Assembly (NCBI GenBank): GCA_032615215.1
Contig: CP128433.1
Location: 2,935,501 to 2,999,500 of the forward strand
From: Microbulbifer sp. MKSA007
GTDB taxonomy: Bacteria > Pseudomonadota > Gammaproteobacteria > Pseudomonadales > Cellvibrionaceae
Length of the DNA stretch: 64,000 nt
Direction: 5' to 3'
The position numbers were made by a program, and so were the translations under genes. Shown here piece after piece: positions 45,465 to 54,667 of the stretch (positions are counted from its first letter, which is position 1; each line of letters starts with the position of its first letter). The notes under the pieces were generated by a model, which saw only the letters and a list, made by a program, of their open reading frames with translations, searched no databases and had not been told where the DNA came from.

Positions 45465-47425
45465 TCAAGCGCTCTGCCCAGTTGCTGTAGCAATGATGTC
45501 ATCGCTCGCCTTTTCACTGATCATATAGACCGGCACCACAATGAAGAAACCGGGGATTCGGGGGAACACCGAAGCATCCACTACCCTTAAATTATTGGTG
45601 CCGTGAACCCGGAATTTACTGTCGACAACTGCCATAGGATCACTGGCAGGCCCCATTTTATTGGAACAGGAAGCGTGATGCCCCCAAGCTTGGTTCTTAA
45701 CAAAATCGCCAATTTGCTGATCTGATTGAACCTCATTACCGGGCAATAATTCCCTGGAGACCTGCTTGTTCACAATAGGGCCCGACATAATATCCCTGGA
45801 AATTTTTACCCCCTCAACAACTGCCTGAAGGTCTTCTCCCAGAGCATCATTACCCTCACCAAAATAGTGGAAGTTGATTTCCGGCGTATCCCTGGGATCA
45901 GCAGATTGCAGGGTCACACGCCCGGCGGTATTGTTCGTATGGCCTTTCAGTACAATCCAGGAGAAACGGTCTTTGTAGTCCCGCAACGCCTGGGAGTACC
46001 CGGGAAAGTATCCGTGGAAATCGGAGGGCACTCCGAAAATAAACAAGTCGGGATCTTCCAGCTCCGGTTTGGAACGTTTGACTAGAGACAATACCGGACC
46101 ATTTCCACTGTAGGGCCCCTGATTGAACCAGCCATAGCGATAGCGATTTAAGCAGGGATCATTCCCCTCCCCCAAGTGCAATCTTTAAGAAGGGCAAGAT
46201 CCTCACTCATCTCACTAACGATTCCGACCTCGTAGCGATCCTGGAGGTTCTCTCCTACCCCAGGCAGATCTACCAAGGGCTCTATGCCGTGATCTCGGAG
46301 CTCATGGGCGGGACCAATTCCCGACAATTTGAGAAGTTGCGGGCTATTGAAGGCCCCTCCAGACAAGATAACCTCGCGATTTGCCCGCACTTGCCTCAAG
46401 ACTCCGGCAGTACCGCTTTCGTCATGGTAAGGGTCTGCCTTATACAGGCTCGCCCCTTCTAAAAACTCCACTCCAACAGCAGTATTCCCCTCAAACAACA
46501 CACGAGTTGCCAGTGAATTTGTACGAATATGAAGCAAGTTTGGGTAAACTGACTGGGTATCTAAGAGGTATTCGCGCACACTGGTACGGCGGTTTCGACT
46601 ATCTGCTGCCATAGGGGCGATAAAAGGCCCTTCCTGGCCACTGGCCACGTCCCAATGATTGATATCCAGGCGAAGATTGCCGCTGATAATTTTTTCCAGG
46701 GCCCCTTCGAGCCCATACTTGGCCAGCGCAGCCTGCGCAACTTTCAAGATCGCCGGGTCTTCCAGCAACAACGCGGGGTTGCCGCGATTCGTGGGCAGCC
46801 AACCATCAAAACCGTGGCGAGATGGATTGGAGAAAATTGGGCGGGGCACATATTCACAACGCTCTAAACGCTCAAAATATCGCCGCATGTTTGCGCTATC
46901 CCAGGAAATATCCCCTGTATCCCGTGCTATGCGGTCAAAATCATTGTTATGTGGATAGACCGTAATCAGTGCGTGGTGCGTGGTACAACCACCGATAGTA
47001 CTCGCCCGTGGGTAGAGGATTCCCTTCCCGGAAACGTATTTTTCGTCCAGTTTCTGCTGATTGATATCTGCATAATGCTTAACAAAAAAGTCCCAGCTCA
47101 ATTTGGGGTCTTCAGACGCGAAGGGGTGCCATGCTGGAATATTATGGGTGTCATCACTGGGATCGTCAGCACCAGCTTCCAACACCAAAACAGAAAATCC
47201 CGCCTTTGCTAAATTTACCGCTAATGGCCCCCCACCCGCACCCGACCCAACAATCACGTAGTCATATTGATCATAGAAATTCCGATCCAACATTGAGAGA
47301 GCGGAAACCAATCCTGTCGAAGCCGCGCTGGCAGCAATACCCAGTTGCACCGCTCCTTTAGTAAAATTTCTACGGCTAATTTTTTTGCTCGACACTTTCT
47401 TGTCAATCGAATCCTTCTCTTCCAT
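45465..47425 (-). pseudogene. GMC-family oxidoreductase with Tat signal, broken by a one-base frameshift
   Basis: The 5' part (47425-46148) has a twin-arginine signal (KKISRRNFTKGAVQLGIAA), the FAD fingerprint DYVIVGSGAGGGPLAVNLAK and the GMC signatures YPRASTIGGCTTHHALITVY and REVILSGGAFNSPQLLKLSG. The frame is lost at a run of five G on the minus strand (46169-46173). The C-terminal domain then continues in another frame to 45465, with the active-site region WGHHASCSNKMGPASDPMAV and NLRVVDASVFPRIPG. One added G restores a 653-residue choline dehydrogenase-like protein. It would oxidise an alcohol in the periplasm. Whether the break is biological or a sequence error is open. Confidence 0.85.
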
Positions 47426-48105
47426 AGTGCTTATCCATTTTTATACGTTGTATCCGAGATAAGCATTATGCACGCCAGCTTTTGCAATTCTGTCTTACAG
47501 GGATTGCTTTAATCTAAAACTCGACCTACTTACCAGCGCGAGGATGTATCACATGCCTAAAAGATATATCGACGCAAGACTTCTTAAATGAAATTAAATA
47601 AACCTCTCCCATTCCACCTGGAGACCCCAGAAGAGAAGCACCTGTGAGGCATCAAATAAAAGGAAAACGAGTTTTTAAGCTAGCCAAAATCAAAGGTCAC
47701 GCTTCAAAATTCAATCAGCCAGATAAACCTTCAAACACCACCTCAAAAAGGAAACATAAATAAATTTGAATAACTGCAAGGCAGTTTATTATTTTAAGCA
47801 TTACGCCAACGCTTAAAATAATAACCCCCAGTCCGGCAAGTAACAAACTCAGATCACAACGGCGGTTTTCGTGAATTTTCTACACAATCAGTCGCTGGAA
47901 TATTCTTAGCCCCCCTATTGAGAGCTTAAAACATTGCCCAAAGTATCAATCTGTCTATATGATGCAATCATCGAATTTGATTGCGATTCTTGGAATAACA
48001 ACTAGATTAATAAACACTAAAAAATAAAAGCGATCCGATTCAACCCAAAATCCTCAGGAGCATCGGACACAAGTTTTAGTTGATGACCGTGAGAAGGAGA
48101 TCAGA
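47426..48105. other. 680-bp AT-rich intergenic region
   Basis: No ORF of substance. It holds the promoter side of the GMC gene, the inverted repeat at 47786-47824 and, at its right end, GAAGGAG just before the start codon at 48106. Confidence 0.5.
47786..47824. repeat. 14-bp perfect AT-rich inverted repeat
   Basis: TTATTATTTTAAGC (47786-47799) and its exact complement (47811-47824) around an 11-base spacer. It could be an operator or a weak bidirectional terminator. No gene lies within 280 bp on either side. Confidence 0.6.
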
Positions 48106-48482
48106 ATGTCTGGAAAAGAGCTCTATATCACCTACGAAGAACTTTTAAAACTCGAGAGTTTTAGAAAACCTAACTCAACACCAAGAAAACCCCAAAACAT
48201 TGATACCACCCACCTTGATGATATCGAAGTAATCATTGCTAACGGCAAAGGAATTCAAGCTCTCGATAGAGAAGCTATCAACAAACTACCACTAACAGGA
48301 TGGGTTTGTAGATTTCCCGCCCACATTCACCCCCCAAAGGGTTGAAACTCGTTCAAGTCAGCGAGCACCTATTGAATATTGCTCCGGCTAGAAATATGCC
48401 GTTGCAAAAATTTGAGGCTTTAGTCAAGGAACTCACTATCAGCGCCATCACAATATTCAAGAAGCAAGGTCGAGCCGTCTGA
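48106..48482 (+). pseudogene. small gene, possible Tse2-like toxin, frameshifted
   Basis: The first part (79 codons, GAAGGAG ribosome-binding site) ends at a stop just after FPAHIHPPKG. The frame breaks at a run of six C (48330-48335). With seven C the frame continues as LKLVQVSEHLLNIAPARNMP and onward to TGA at 48480-48482, giving 125 residues. The repaired C-terminal half, with a GIQALDREA segment, PPKGLKLVQ, then IAPARNMP and a terminal helix, recalls the C-terminal half of the T6SS toxin Tse2 (FDRAG, PPDLKV, IMPAKPM) from memory. The similarity is weak and by eye only. No VgrG, PAAR or Hcp gene is near. Confidence 0.45.
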
Positions 48483-48565
48483 TATATGACCATGATCACA
48501 GCCGACTGCAAAACGGTATGCTATTGAGCTGCCGTTTTGCTATCTCTCCACTAAGTACTTACCCC

Positions 48566-49249
48566 CTAGCCTATTAATTTCTGAAATGCGATTAACTTCC
48601 TGATGTAAGCTCGCATTTCCGGAGTATCAAATTTCCCCTGATAACGATCAGGATCGTTGACTGAGCGCCCCTTAATACCGGGACAGCCACCAAATCGTAT
48701 TAGTGTGGAAAAAGCAGGCATTAACTGCAACTCCTCTACCGAAGCCTTGATTTCTAAATCCAAATGATCTGAGTACTCTTCAATATATCTGGAAACCGTC
48801 CCCATACCTGAAAGTGTTTGTGCACAAACCATATTCCCAACTGTCCCAAACTTGGGGAATCGATGAACTTCTTTAAAGTCCACCTTATCAAAGCTGGCCA
48901 ATAGATTTTCCTTCAATACCAACTCGGCAAACTCCAGGTGCTCCCCCTTTTTGGGTTTCAAGCCTGTCACCTGGTAGTGGAGCGCCTCAAAGGGAACAAA
49001 AAGATTGCTCCACCCCTTTTCAATTTTTGAAATTGCATATTCCTTATAAGCAGCTTTTTCCTGATACTTATCGATAGTCTGAAAGATTGAAAGCGCCAGA
49101 CCAACAACTGCCACCCCGGCTGCAACACCGCCTATCCTGGTTACCCTTTTCAGGCCAATTTGGGTTTCATCCCATGTCTTCCCATGAATTGCCAAAAGAG
49201 CCGCGATAGCTGTAAGTGCATGCCCTAAAATAGAAATAGTCAGATCCAT
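48566..49249 (-). CDS. hypothetical protein with two N-terminal membrane helices
   Basis: Unrecognised 227-residue protein. Two hydrophobic helices (about 3-22 and about 40-57) are followed by a soluble domain of about 160 residues with no family I know (KIEKGWSNLFVPFEALHYQV; GGCPGIKGRSVNDPDRYQGK). The start at 49249 is chosen because GGGAG lies 7-8 bp before it; a TTG start at 49279 is also in frame. It converges on the small gene at 48106-48482 with 83 bp between. A 7-bp inverted repeat (TGGTATC at 49301-49307 with 49318-49324) lies in its promoter region. Confidence 0.6.
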   Translation of the reverse strand: MDLTISILGHALTAIAALLAIHGKTWDETQIGLKRVTRIGGVAAGVAVVGLALSIFQTIDKYQEKAAYKEYAISKIEKGWSNLFVPFEALHYQVTGLKPKKGEHLEFAELVLKENLLASFDKVDFKEVHRFPKFGTVGNMVCAQTLSGMGTVSRYIEEYSDHLDLEIKASVEELQLMPAFSTLIRFGGCPGIKGRSVNDPDRYQGKFDTPEMRAYIRKLIAFQKLIG

Positions 49250-50116
49250 AAGCTCTCCCAGAAAAAGCTCAAATTTCAATATGCACTAAAAATCAAATCT
49301 TGGTATCACTATCTACCGATACCAGAAAATTTCAACACAGTAGATACACGCCACATTGCGAAAATCACCGCCAAACTATCTATTTTCATTAATGGGCAGG
49401 AACAAATAGAAAGATACACTTACTCAGAAAAGCTAATCAATAAGTTAAAATTACTATTTTTAGACTGGAGCCTTATAAGAAACCCAAAACAAAACAATCG
49501 TACCCATTTGAATTCACCTCATCGCACAGAATTAAATAGCAATATACGGAGCTTGTACTTTTCCTGTGGATTTAATTAGAAAGTAGGCAGCGCAATAAGG
49601 GGCTAAGGTTGACTCACAAGATAGCGCTTTACTAACTATACTATTTAAGTCAAATCCCCTGACTCCATACAATTAATAAATTTAAGGAGCCTCTGAATAA
49701 CTCCATAATGCCTCTGCGGGTCTTGAAGGCTGCAGATGTTAGGCGCAGCTCGCCGCGAATGGCCTAGCCCTTTGCAAGAGCTGCAACGCAGCAGCTGTGG
49801 CCTTCAAGGCCCGCCCTTCGGGGCTTGCAGAGCGATTCACACTCCGCGTTGCAACTTCTTGAAAGGTCTAGACATTCCTGCGAAGCCGCGCCTTGATTGT
49901 GAACCGCTCTGCATGCCAGAGGTATCACGGAGTTATTCAGAGGCTCCTTAAAGGCCTATTATAACAACCGACCCCCAACTACCCGCCAAACATCTCCTTT
50001 GCGACCCAAAGGCTACTATTGGGAACCTTTTTAAAACTTGACCCTGAATAGCTAACTACTATAACTATTCACAAGGTTGTATAACACGCAGCATCTACTG
50101 ACCAACTGGTATCCAT
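49250..50116. other. intergenic region carrying the MITE
   Basis: 867 bp. The left 430 bp is AT-rich and empty apart from the small inverted repeat at 49301-49324. The MITE occupies 49686-49947. The rest is the promoter side of the gene at 50117. Confidence 0.6.
49686..49947. mobile_element. 262-bp MITE with TTAA target duplication and internal hairpins
   Basis: Terminal inverted repeats begin GGAGCCTCTGAATAACTCC on both ends (19 bases identical), with weaker pairing for about 13 more. TTAA flanks both sides (49682-49685 and 49948-49951). The inside is GC-rich against AT-rich surroundings and forms two further stems, each with one mismatch: 49716-49730 with 49800-49814, and 49827-49841 with 49898-49912. 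The whole can fold into a three-armed cloverleaf. It has no transposase and no credible ORF, so it would be moved in trans. Confidence 0.85.
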
Positions 50117-50386
50117 ATGATACATCTATTTATGCACGCGAATGTTAAGGACTTCAACGAATGGCACAGAGTGCTAGAAGAGTTTATGCCTATAGTGAAG
50201 CAAATGGGCGCTACAGCTACATCTGTATACCGAGAAATTGACAACCATCACAATGTAACAGTGATCCATGAGTTTCCTTCGAAGGAGCATGCTATCAAGT
50301 TTGTCAATAGTAGTGAGCTTGAAGAATCTAGAAAAAAGGCTGGCGTGCTTGTAACTCCAAAAATTTGGTATACAGAAAAATTATAA
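50117..50386 (+). CDS. small dimeric alpha/beta-barrel (ABM-like) protein
   Basis: Protein of 89 residues with the ferredoxin-like pattern of antibiotic-biosynthesis-monooxygenase-type domains: a strand (MIHLFMHANVKDFNEWHRVL), a helix, a second strand with TSVYREIDNHHNVTVIHEFP and a final helix-strand. Such proteins are usually dimers, with roles from heme degradation to polyketide oxidation, or none known. No catalytic signature is visible. Single gene next to the MITE. Confidence 0.65.
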   Translation: MIHLFMHANVKDFNEWHRVLEEFMPIVKQMGATATSVYREIDNHHNVTVIHEFPSKEHAIKFVNSSELEESRKKAGVLVTPKIWYTEKL

Positions 50387-50553
50387 TTATTCCTTATTAT
50401 GGCATAAAAATTTATAAAGCGATCTTCACCCCCAATAGGCCTATCCATTCAAGGGGTGTATCTTGATCAATGGCTCTTCCTTTATAAATAAGCTGACTCT
50501 AGAGTATCCCTCCACTAACAGTACCCATATAACAATACTGATAATCCCTACCT

Positions 50554-51159
50554 TTAAAGTAACTTCATATACTTGACTGGCACATGATCAACCAGCCACA
50601 CATTATTAGCAGAGCGATAAAAATCAAAACCATCTCGATGCATGGATTTAGCCTCCACCCTTAACAGTACGGGCTTGCCATACCTGGCCCCAACAGATCG
50701 AGCAACTGCCTCGGATTCTGACAGGTGAACATGATGCCTTTGCATTTTCTTCAGTCCTTGCGCGAGGATATCTTCAACAAAACGCTCTGCAGTGCCATGG
50801 AGAAGCGCACCTGGTGGCTCAAGGGGGCTTAAATGTAAATTAATATCTACAGAATGTCCCTGATTGGCTCTGATAGAAAGACCATCATCACTTATAGAAA
50901 ACCGCTGCTTATCATTGGTTTCCACAACGACAGAAACCAAATCCCTGTTTAGCTCAAAGTCTACAGTTTTCTGAATCAACTCATCAACTGCCACCCATCC
51001 ATTCTCATCCATAAACAAGCCGATGGCTTCAGGCTTATGCCTGAGCAGGTAGCTGAAGTATTTTGATATCCTGCTCAGCTCTCTACTGAATTCAGTATCT
51101 CTATTCAATTCTAATATTCCACAACTAAGAATATAACTCGAAATTTTATGATGGGACAT
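50554..51159 (-). CDS. kptA: RNA 2'-phosphotransferase, KptA/Tpt1 family
   Basis: NAD-dependent enzyme of 201 residues that removes an internal 2'-phosphate from RNA as ADP-ribose 1'',2''-cyclic phosphate. N-terminal winged helix LSRISKYFSYLLRHKPEAIG with GWVAVDELI, then RFSISDDGLSIRANQGHSV, the NAD-binding PPGALLHGTAERFVEDIL and MQRHHVHLSESEAVARSVGA are all Tpt1/KptA hallmarks with the conserved R-H-R residues. In bacteria without tRNA splicing the role is unclear; RNA repair is proposed. It overlaps the end of the repaired acetyltransferase gene by 14 bp, implying cotranscription. A later start is possible but no good ATG precedes the domain. Confidence 0.93.
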   Translation of the reverse strand: MSHHKISSYILSCGILELNRDTEFSRELSRISKYFSYLLRHKPEAIGLFMDENGWVAVDELIQKTVDFELNRDLVSVVVETNDKQRFSISDDGLSIRANQGHSVDINLHLSPLEPPGALLHGTAERFVEDILAQGLKKMQRHHVHLSESEAVARSVGARYGKPVLLRVEAKSMHRDGFDFYRSANNVWLVDHVPVKYMKLL

Positions 51160-51647
51160 TCACCTTGGCGAAAATGTACTCATCAAAATAAAAACCCCCT
51201 TTTTTTTACTGAGCAGCTTAAAGTCCCTTCATGCTTATACCCCGCCTTCTGTAAAACCTTCATTGATCCGACATTTCCGGAAAAGACAGAGGCATAAAGC
51301 CTGACAATATTTTGTGAAGAAAAAATCTCACGAGTAAACTGAGTCAAAGCAATAGTAGCAATTCCTCTCCCCCAAAATTCTCGCGCAACCCAATATCCAA
51401 CCTCACCGGAGTGAGAATGCTCAAACAGCTGCTCGCGCATACTTATAATCCCGCAAAAGGCCCCTCTGTACTCTATTGCCTTTACAACCCCTTCCTTCTT
51501 ACAACCTTTATCAACCCACCAAGCAGCATCTTCCAATGTATAAGGGTGAGGAATTCTCGATGACAAATACTTAAGCACAGACTCATCATTTAAGTACTCA
51601 ACCAGTAGTGCTTCATCATTCTTTTCAATGTTTCTTAATTCAATCAT
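51146..51647 (-). pseudogene. GNAT acetyltransferase (RimJ/RimL-like), frameshifted near the 3' end
   Basis: The open frame gives 154 residues with the GNAT elements EVGYWVAREFWGRGIATIAL (acetyl-CoA loop) and RLYASVFSGNVGSMKVLQKA GYKHEG-type helix-strand. It stops abruptly at KKRGFLF. In the next frame the sequence reads YFDEYIFAKVNVPS and a stop at 51146-51148, which is the expected C-terminal strand (FDE-x-I-F/Y). The junction lies at an A8-G5 tract (51195-51207). One base too many there would explain it. The repaired enzyme has 166 residues, normal for the family. It acetylates an amine, likely a protein N-terminus or small molecule. Confidence 0.75.
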
Positions 51648-51825
51648 TCGAACAAACCATCAATTCCCTAACCTATTACTGACACCCTTTCAATGAAAAT
51701 CAATGCTTTTGAAAGCTAGGGTTCTCAGCTATCAACTCTTCCTACCTACTCTCCAATCAGCACAATAGCTTTTTATCTTCCTGCGACTGCCTCACAATTA
51801 TTACTACATCTCAAAAATTTCAGCC

Positions 51826-51842
51826 ATTATCAATTATAATCG
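51826..51842. promoter_or_regulatory. weak Fur-box-like sequence before the siderophore receptor gene
   Basis: ATTATCAATTATAATCG, 28 bp before the start codon, contains one good hexamer (ATTATC) and a poor second half. Iron control is expected for this receptor type, but the match is weak. Confidence 0.3.
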
Positions 51843-51869
51843 ACCCTATTTGTACGGAATGCTATCAAT

Positions 51870-53987
51870 ATGTACCCTCAACAACTCAACTTGGCAGTAT
51901 GGGCCTCACTAGCCCCTGCTGCGTTGGTGTCTGCCCAGGAAGTAACTCAAACGGTAGAAGAAGTTGAAGTTATTGGTAGAGCCCAACAATTTTATCTGGA
52001 CTCTCATACACAAGTTGGAACTAAAACTGACGCAGACTTATTGAATATTGCAATGTCTGCTCAAGTACTAAGTGAACAGCTTATTGAAGACCAGGCTGCC
52101 CGGGATATCACTGACTTGTACCGTTCCATCGCAGGAGTTAGTGAATTCAGCTATTCCGGAGTCACATTTCGGGGATTTCGAGACAATAAAAATATATTTT
52201 ACGATGGAGTCCGCGGCGATCCCTATTCGGGGTTTAGTGTTCCTCAAGTATCAAATGTAGCGCGCATCGAGGTACTAAAAGGGCCATCCTCCGCCCTCTA
52301 TGGCGGCGGTGAGCCCGGAGGGATGATTAACTACACCTCCAAGAGGCCAACCTTCGATGAGCGCCGTGAATTAACAGTCACCTCCGGAAGCGAATCGCTA
52401 AAAGGAGCTTCTGTCGAGCTAACAGGCGGTGTAATTGGAAATATCGCCTATCGTTTAGGAGGCTTCTATGAATCTCAAGATAGCTTTCGCAATAATGCGA
52501 ACAGCGAGAACATTGAACTTGCCGGGGGACTACTATTTGACCTCTCAGCAGACACTCACCTGACGACCACCTTCGAGCACATAGAACAAAACCTAGGCGG
52601 TAACCGCTTGCGCGGCGTACCCGTTAATGATGACGGCAAATTCCTGGTAGATCCCTCCTACAACACCAACGAAAAATCTGATTATCAAAACCTAAAAGCC
52701 TTGGTTCTTCGAACTAAAGTCAAGCATAAGGTGACAGATAGCCTGAACTTTAACGCAACATTGCGTTACATGGAAAATGAAAGGGAGCAGGCTTATCACG
52801 AATCACGCGGTTGGGTAGACATCAATGGTGATGGAATGGCCAATGCTGAAGATGGAACCATCCGCCGTGAGTACCGCGATCAGTACCGGGCAAATGAAGA
52901 GCTGAGCCTTACTTTGGACTTTGTGTATGACACAGACATTTCAGGTATGAATCATCAGATTTTGCTTGGTGGTGACTATCATGATGTTGATACAAAATAT
53001 GACTATTGGCGAGCGCGCCCTGGAGCAGACGGTGTTACAAACCTCAACATCTACGAACTCAACTACGGCATAACTGACCCGTCAACTTACAACCTTATCA
53101 ATATGAATAAGGATGGTACGGCCAGCATCCGTACCAGCATTTATATCCAGGATACTGTGGAATTGACCAATCAGTGGTTCTGGATGCTAGGTGCGCGCCT
53201 TGATCAGTTCGATGAAACTGAAAAAGAAAGCGGCAATAGCTACAAAGATAATGATGCAAGCTACCGTACAGGCATCACTTATAAGCCCGTAGATACACTA
53301 TCCCTCTATGCAAATTACTCCCAGAGCTTTAATCCGGTGAGCGCAGACGACTTTGAGGGCGGCGCTGAGGAGCTTGAACCCAGTACTGGCAGTCAAGTGG
53401 AGGTTGGTGTAAAGAAGGAATGGCTGGATGGGCGTATCCTGACCACTCTAGCCTTCTATCAGATAAAAAAAGCAAATATGGCCCAAAGTAACCCCGCCTA
53501 TATCAGTGCCGATGAGACCCCGAATGAAGCCGAAATTATCAACCTCGGGCAGGTTCAAAGTGGTGGAAGCGAGTTCACCTTAGTCGGTGACATAACTGAG
53601 AGGCTAAGCATAACAGCTAATTATGCGTACAACGATACGTATATCGCTGAGGGTGACTCACGCAATGTGTCAGACTCAGGTCAGTTCGTAAATGCACCCA
53701 AACACCAAGCAGGCTTGTGGGCCCGCTATGACCTCAGCATCTGGGACTCAGCGTTTGCCATTGGTGCCGACTATGTGAGCGATCAAATAAGCTTCGATGA
53801 TCAAAAAATAAAGGCCTACACTGTACTCGATGCCAGCTGGGCAACTCGCTGGGATGATATTCAGCTGAGTATTAACGTAAACAACCTTTTGAATAAAACG
53901 TATGCAGTGAGCGGTTTTAATGAGCGGCAAGGACATTTTCCCGGCCAACCACGAGAGCTGATCGCCCAGCTTTCCTATGACTTTTAG
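51870..53987 (+). CDS. TonB-dependent siderophore receptor
   Basis: Outer-membrane receptor of 705 residues. A short signal (LNLAVWASLAPAALVSAQ) is followed by the TonB-box region VEEVEVIGRAQQ, the plug with DLYRSIAGVSEFSYSGVTFR and ARIEVLKGPSSALYGGGEPG, the siderophore-receptor signature (KGP-x-x-x-LYG-x-x-x-PGG). A 22-strand barrel follows and ends in LIAQLSYDF. The C-terminal SYDF and the EPGGMINYTSKRP segment match the FhuA/FpvA-like group. The siderophore is unknown. It is transcribed alone; a weak Fur-like site precedes it. The esterase at 61007 could act on an incoming siderophore. Confidence 0.94.
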   Translation: MYPQQLNLAVWASLAPAALVSAQEVTQTVEEVEVIGRAQQFYLDSHTQVGTKTDADLLNIAMSAQVLSEQLIEDQAARDITDLYRSIAGVSEFSYSGVTFRGFRDNKNIFYDGVRGDPYSGFSVPQVSNVARIEVLKGPSSALYGGGEPGGMINYTSKRPTFDERRELTVTSGSESLKGASVELTGGVIGNIAYRLGGFYESQDSFRNNANSENIELAGGLLFDLSADTHLTTTFEHIEQNLGGNRLRGVPVNDDGKFLVDPSYNTNEKSDYQNLKALVLRTKVKHKVTDSLNFNATLRYMENEREQAYHESRGWVDINGDGMANAEDGTIRREYRDQYRANEELSLTLDFVYDTDISGMNHQILLGGDYHDVDTKYDYWRARPGADGVTNLNIYELNYGITDPSTYNLINMNKDGTASIRTSIYIQDTVELTNQWFWMLGARLDQFDETEKESGNSYKDNDASYRTGITYKPVDTLSLYANYSQSFNPVSADDFEGGAEELEPSTGSQVEVGVKKEWLDGRILTTLAFYQIKKANMAQSNPAYISADETPNEAEIINLGQVQSGGSEFTLVGDITERLSITANYAYNDTYIAEGDSRNVSDSGQFVNAPKHQAGLWARYDLSIWDSAFAIGADYVSDQISFDDQKIKAYTVLDASWATRWDDIQLSINVNNLLNKTYAVSGFNERQGHFPGQPRELIAQLSYDF

Positions 53988-54274
53988 CAACCTAGTAATT
54001 TATCGTCAGCGGATTTCCACTGGCGATATCATCTTGTTTTATACAGGAAGGAAGTTCTTTGACGATACACTCACCAATATATCCCCGCAGATTTACCCAC
54101 CTGTTCAGCCCCTCTTCTAAACTTAGATATTATGAAAACGACACTGATCCCCCAGATTGAATTTCTATTGGCAAATATTCAATCCGAGGTAGCACCTTCA
54201 ATCAAGACGAGCACAGGCCGTATAAATTTCGATCGAACAATCTTTCCCTGACGCTATACAGGCAAAAACTACGA

Positions 54275-54667
54275 TTAATCAAGTTGGTATTCAAGGTCGT
54301 AGTAATGAACTCCACCATCCATCTGAATAGACATTTTCCCAGAGAGTCCCACTAGTTCTCCAGTGCCAGAATCAGGCACAACCTCTAAAATAAGGAAGTC
54401 CTCTCCCTTCTTCATGGTCCCAAAGTGCTGTAAAACAAACGTGCCTCGCTTACCACCTAGAGTACCGGCAACTTGCTCTATGGCTACATACCCCGCAGAT
54501 CCTTTTACAGGAGTCATTGCACTTAGCATTTCTCCTCGACTTTCTCCTGAAAGATCACCGTAAAAGACTTTATTAATTGACATACGCCCCAAGCTGTTTC
54601 CTTCACTACCTTTCGCATACGGATCCATCGGCTTTACAGTAACCTCGAACTTTCCTGAAATTTTCAT
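54275..54667 (-). CDS. DUF3224 family protein
   Basis: Protein of 130 residues, the usual DUF3224 length. Recognisable parts are the N-terminal KISGKFEVTVKPMDPYAKGS, MSINKVFYGDLSGESRGEML and GTFVLQHFGTMKKGEDFLIL, then ELVGLSGKMSIQMDGGVHYY. The fold is a small lipocalin/allene-oxide-cyclase-like barrel. The function is unknown. Single gene, 118 bp from an SOS-box-like sequence. Confidence 0.88.
   Translation of the reverse strand: MKISGKFEVTVKPMDPYAKGSEGNSLGRMSINKVFYGDLSGESRGEMLSAMTPVKGSAGYVAIEQVAGTLGGKRGTFVLQHFGTMKKGEDFLILEVVPDSGTGELVGLSGKMSIQMDGGVHYYDLEYQLD

Noticed and set aside
49736..49951. 71-codon frame inside the MITE
   Set aside because: Its codons follow the hairpin arms and it has no protein-like pattern.
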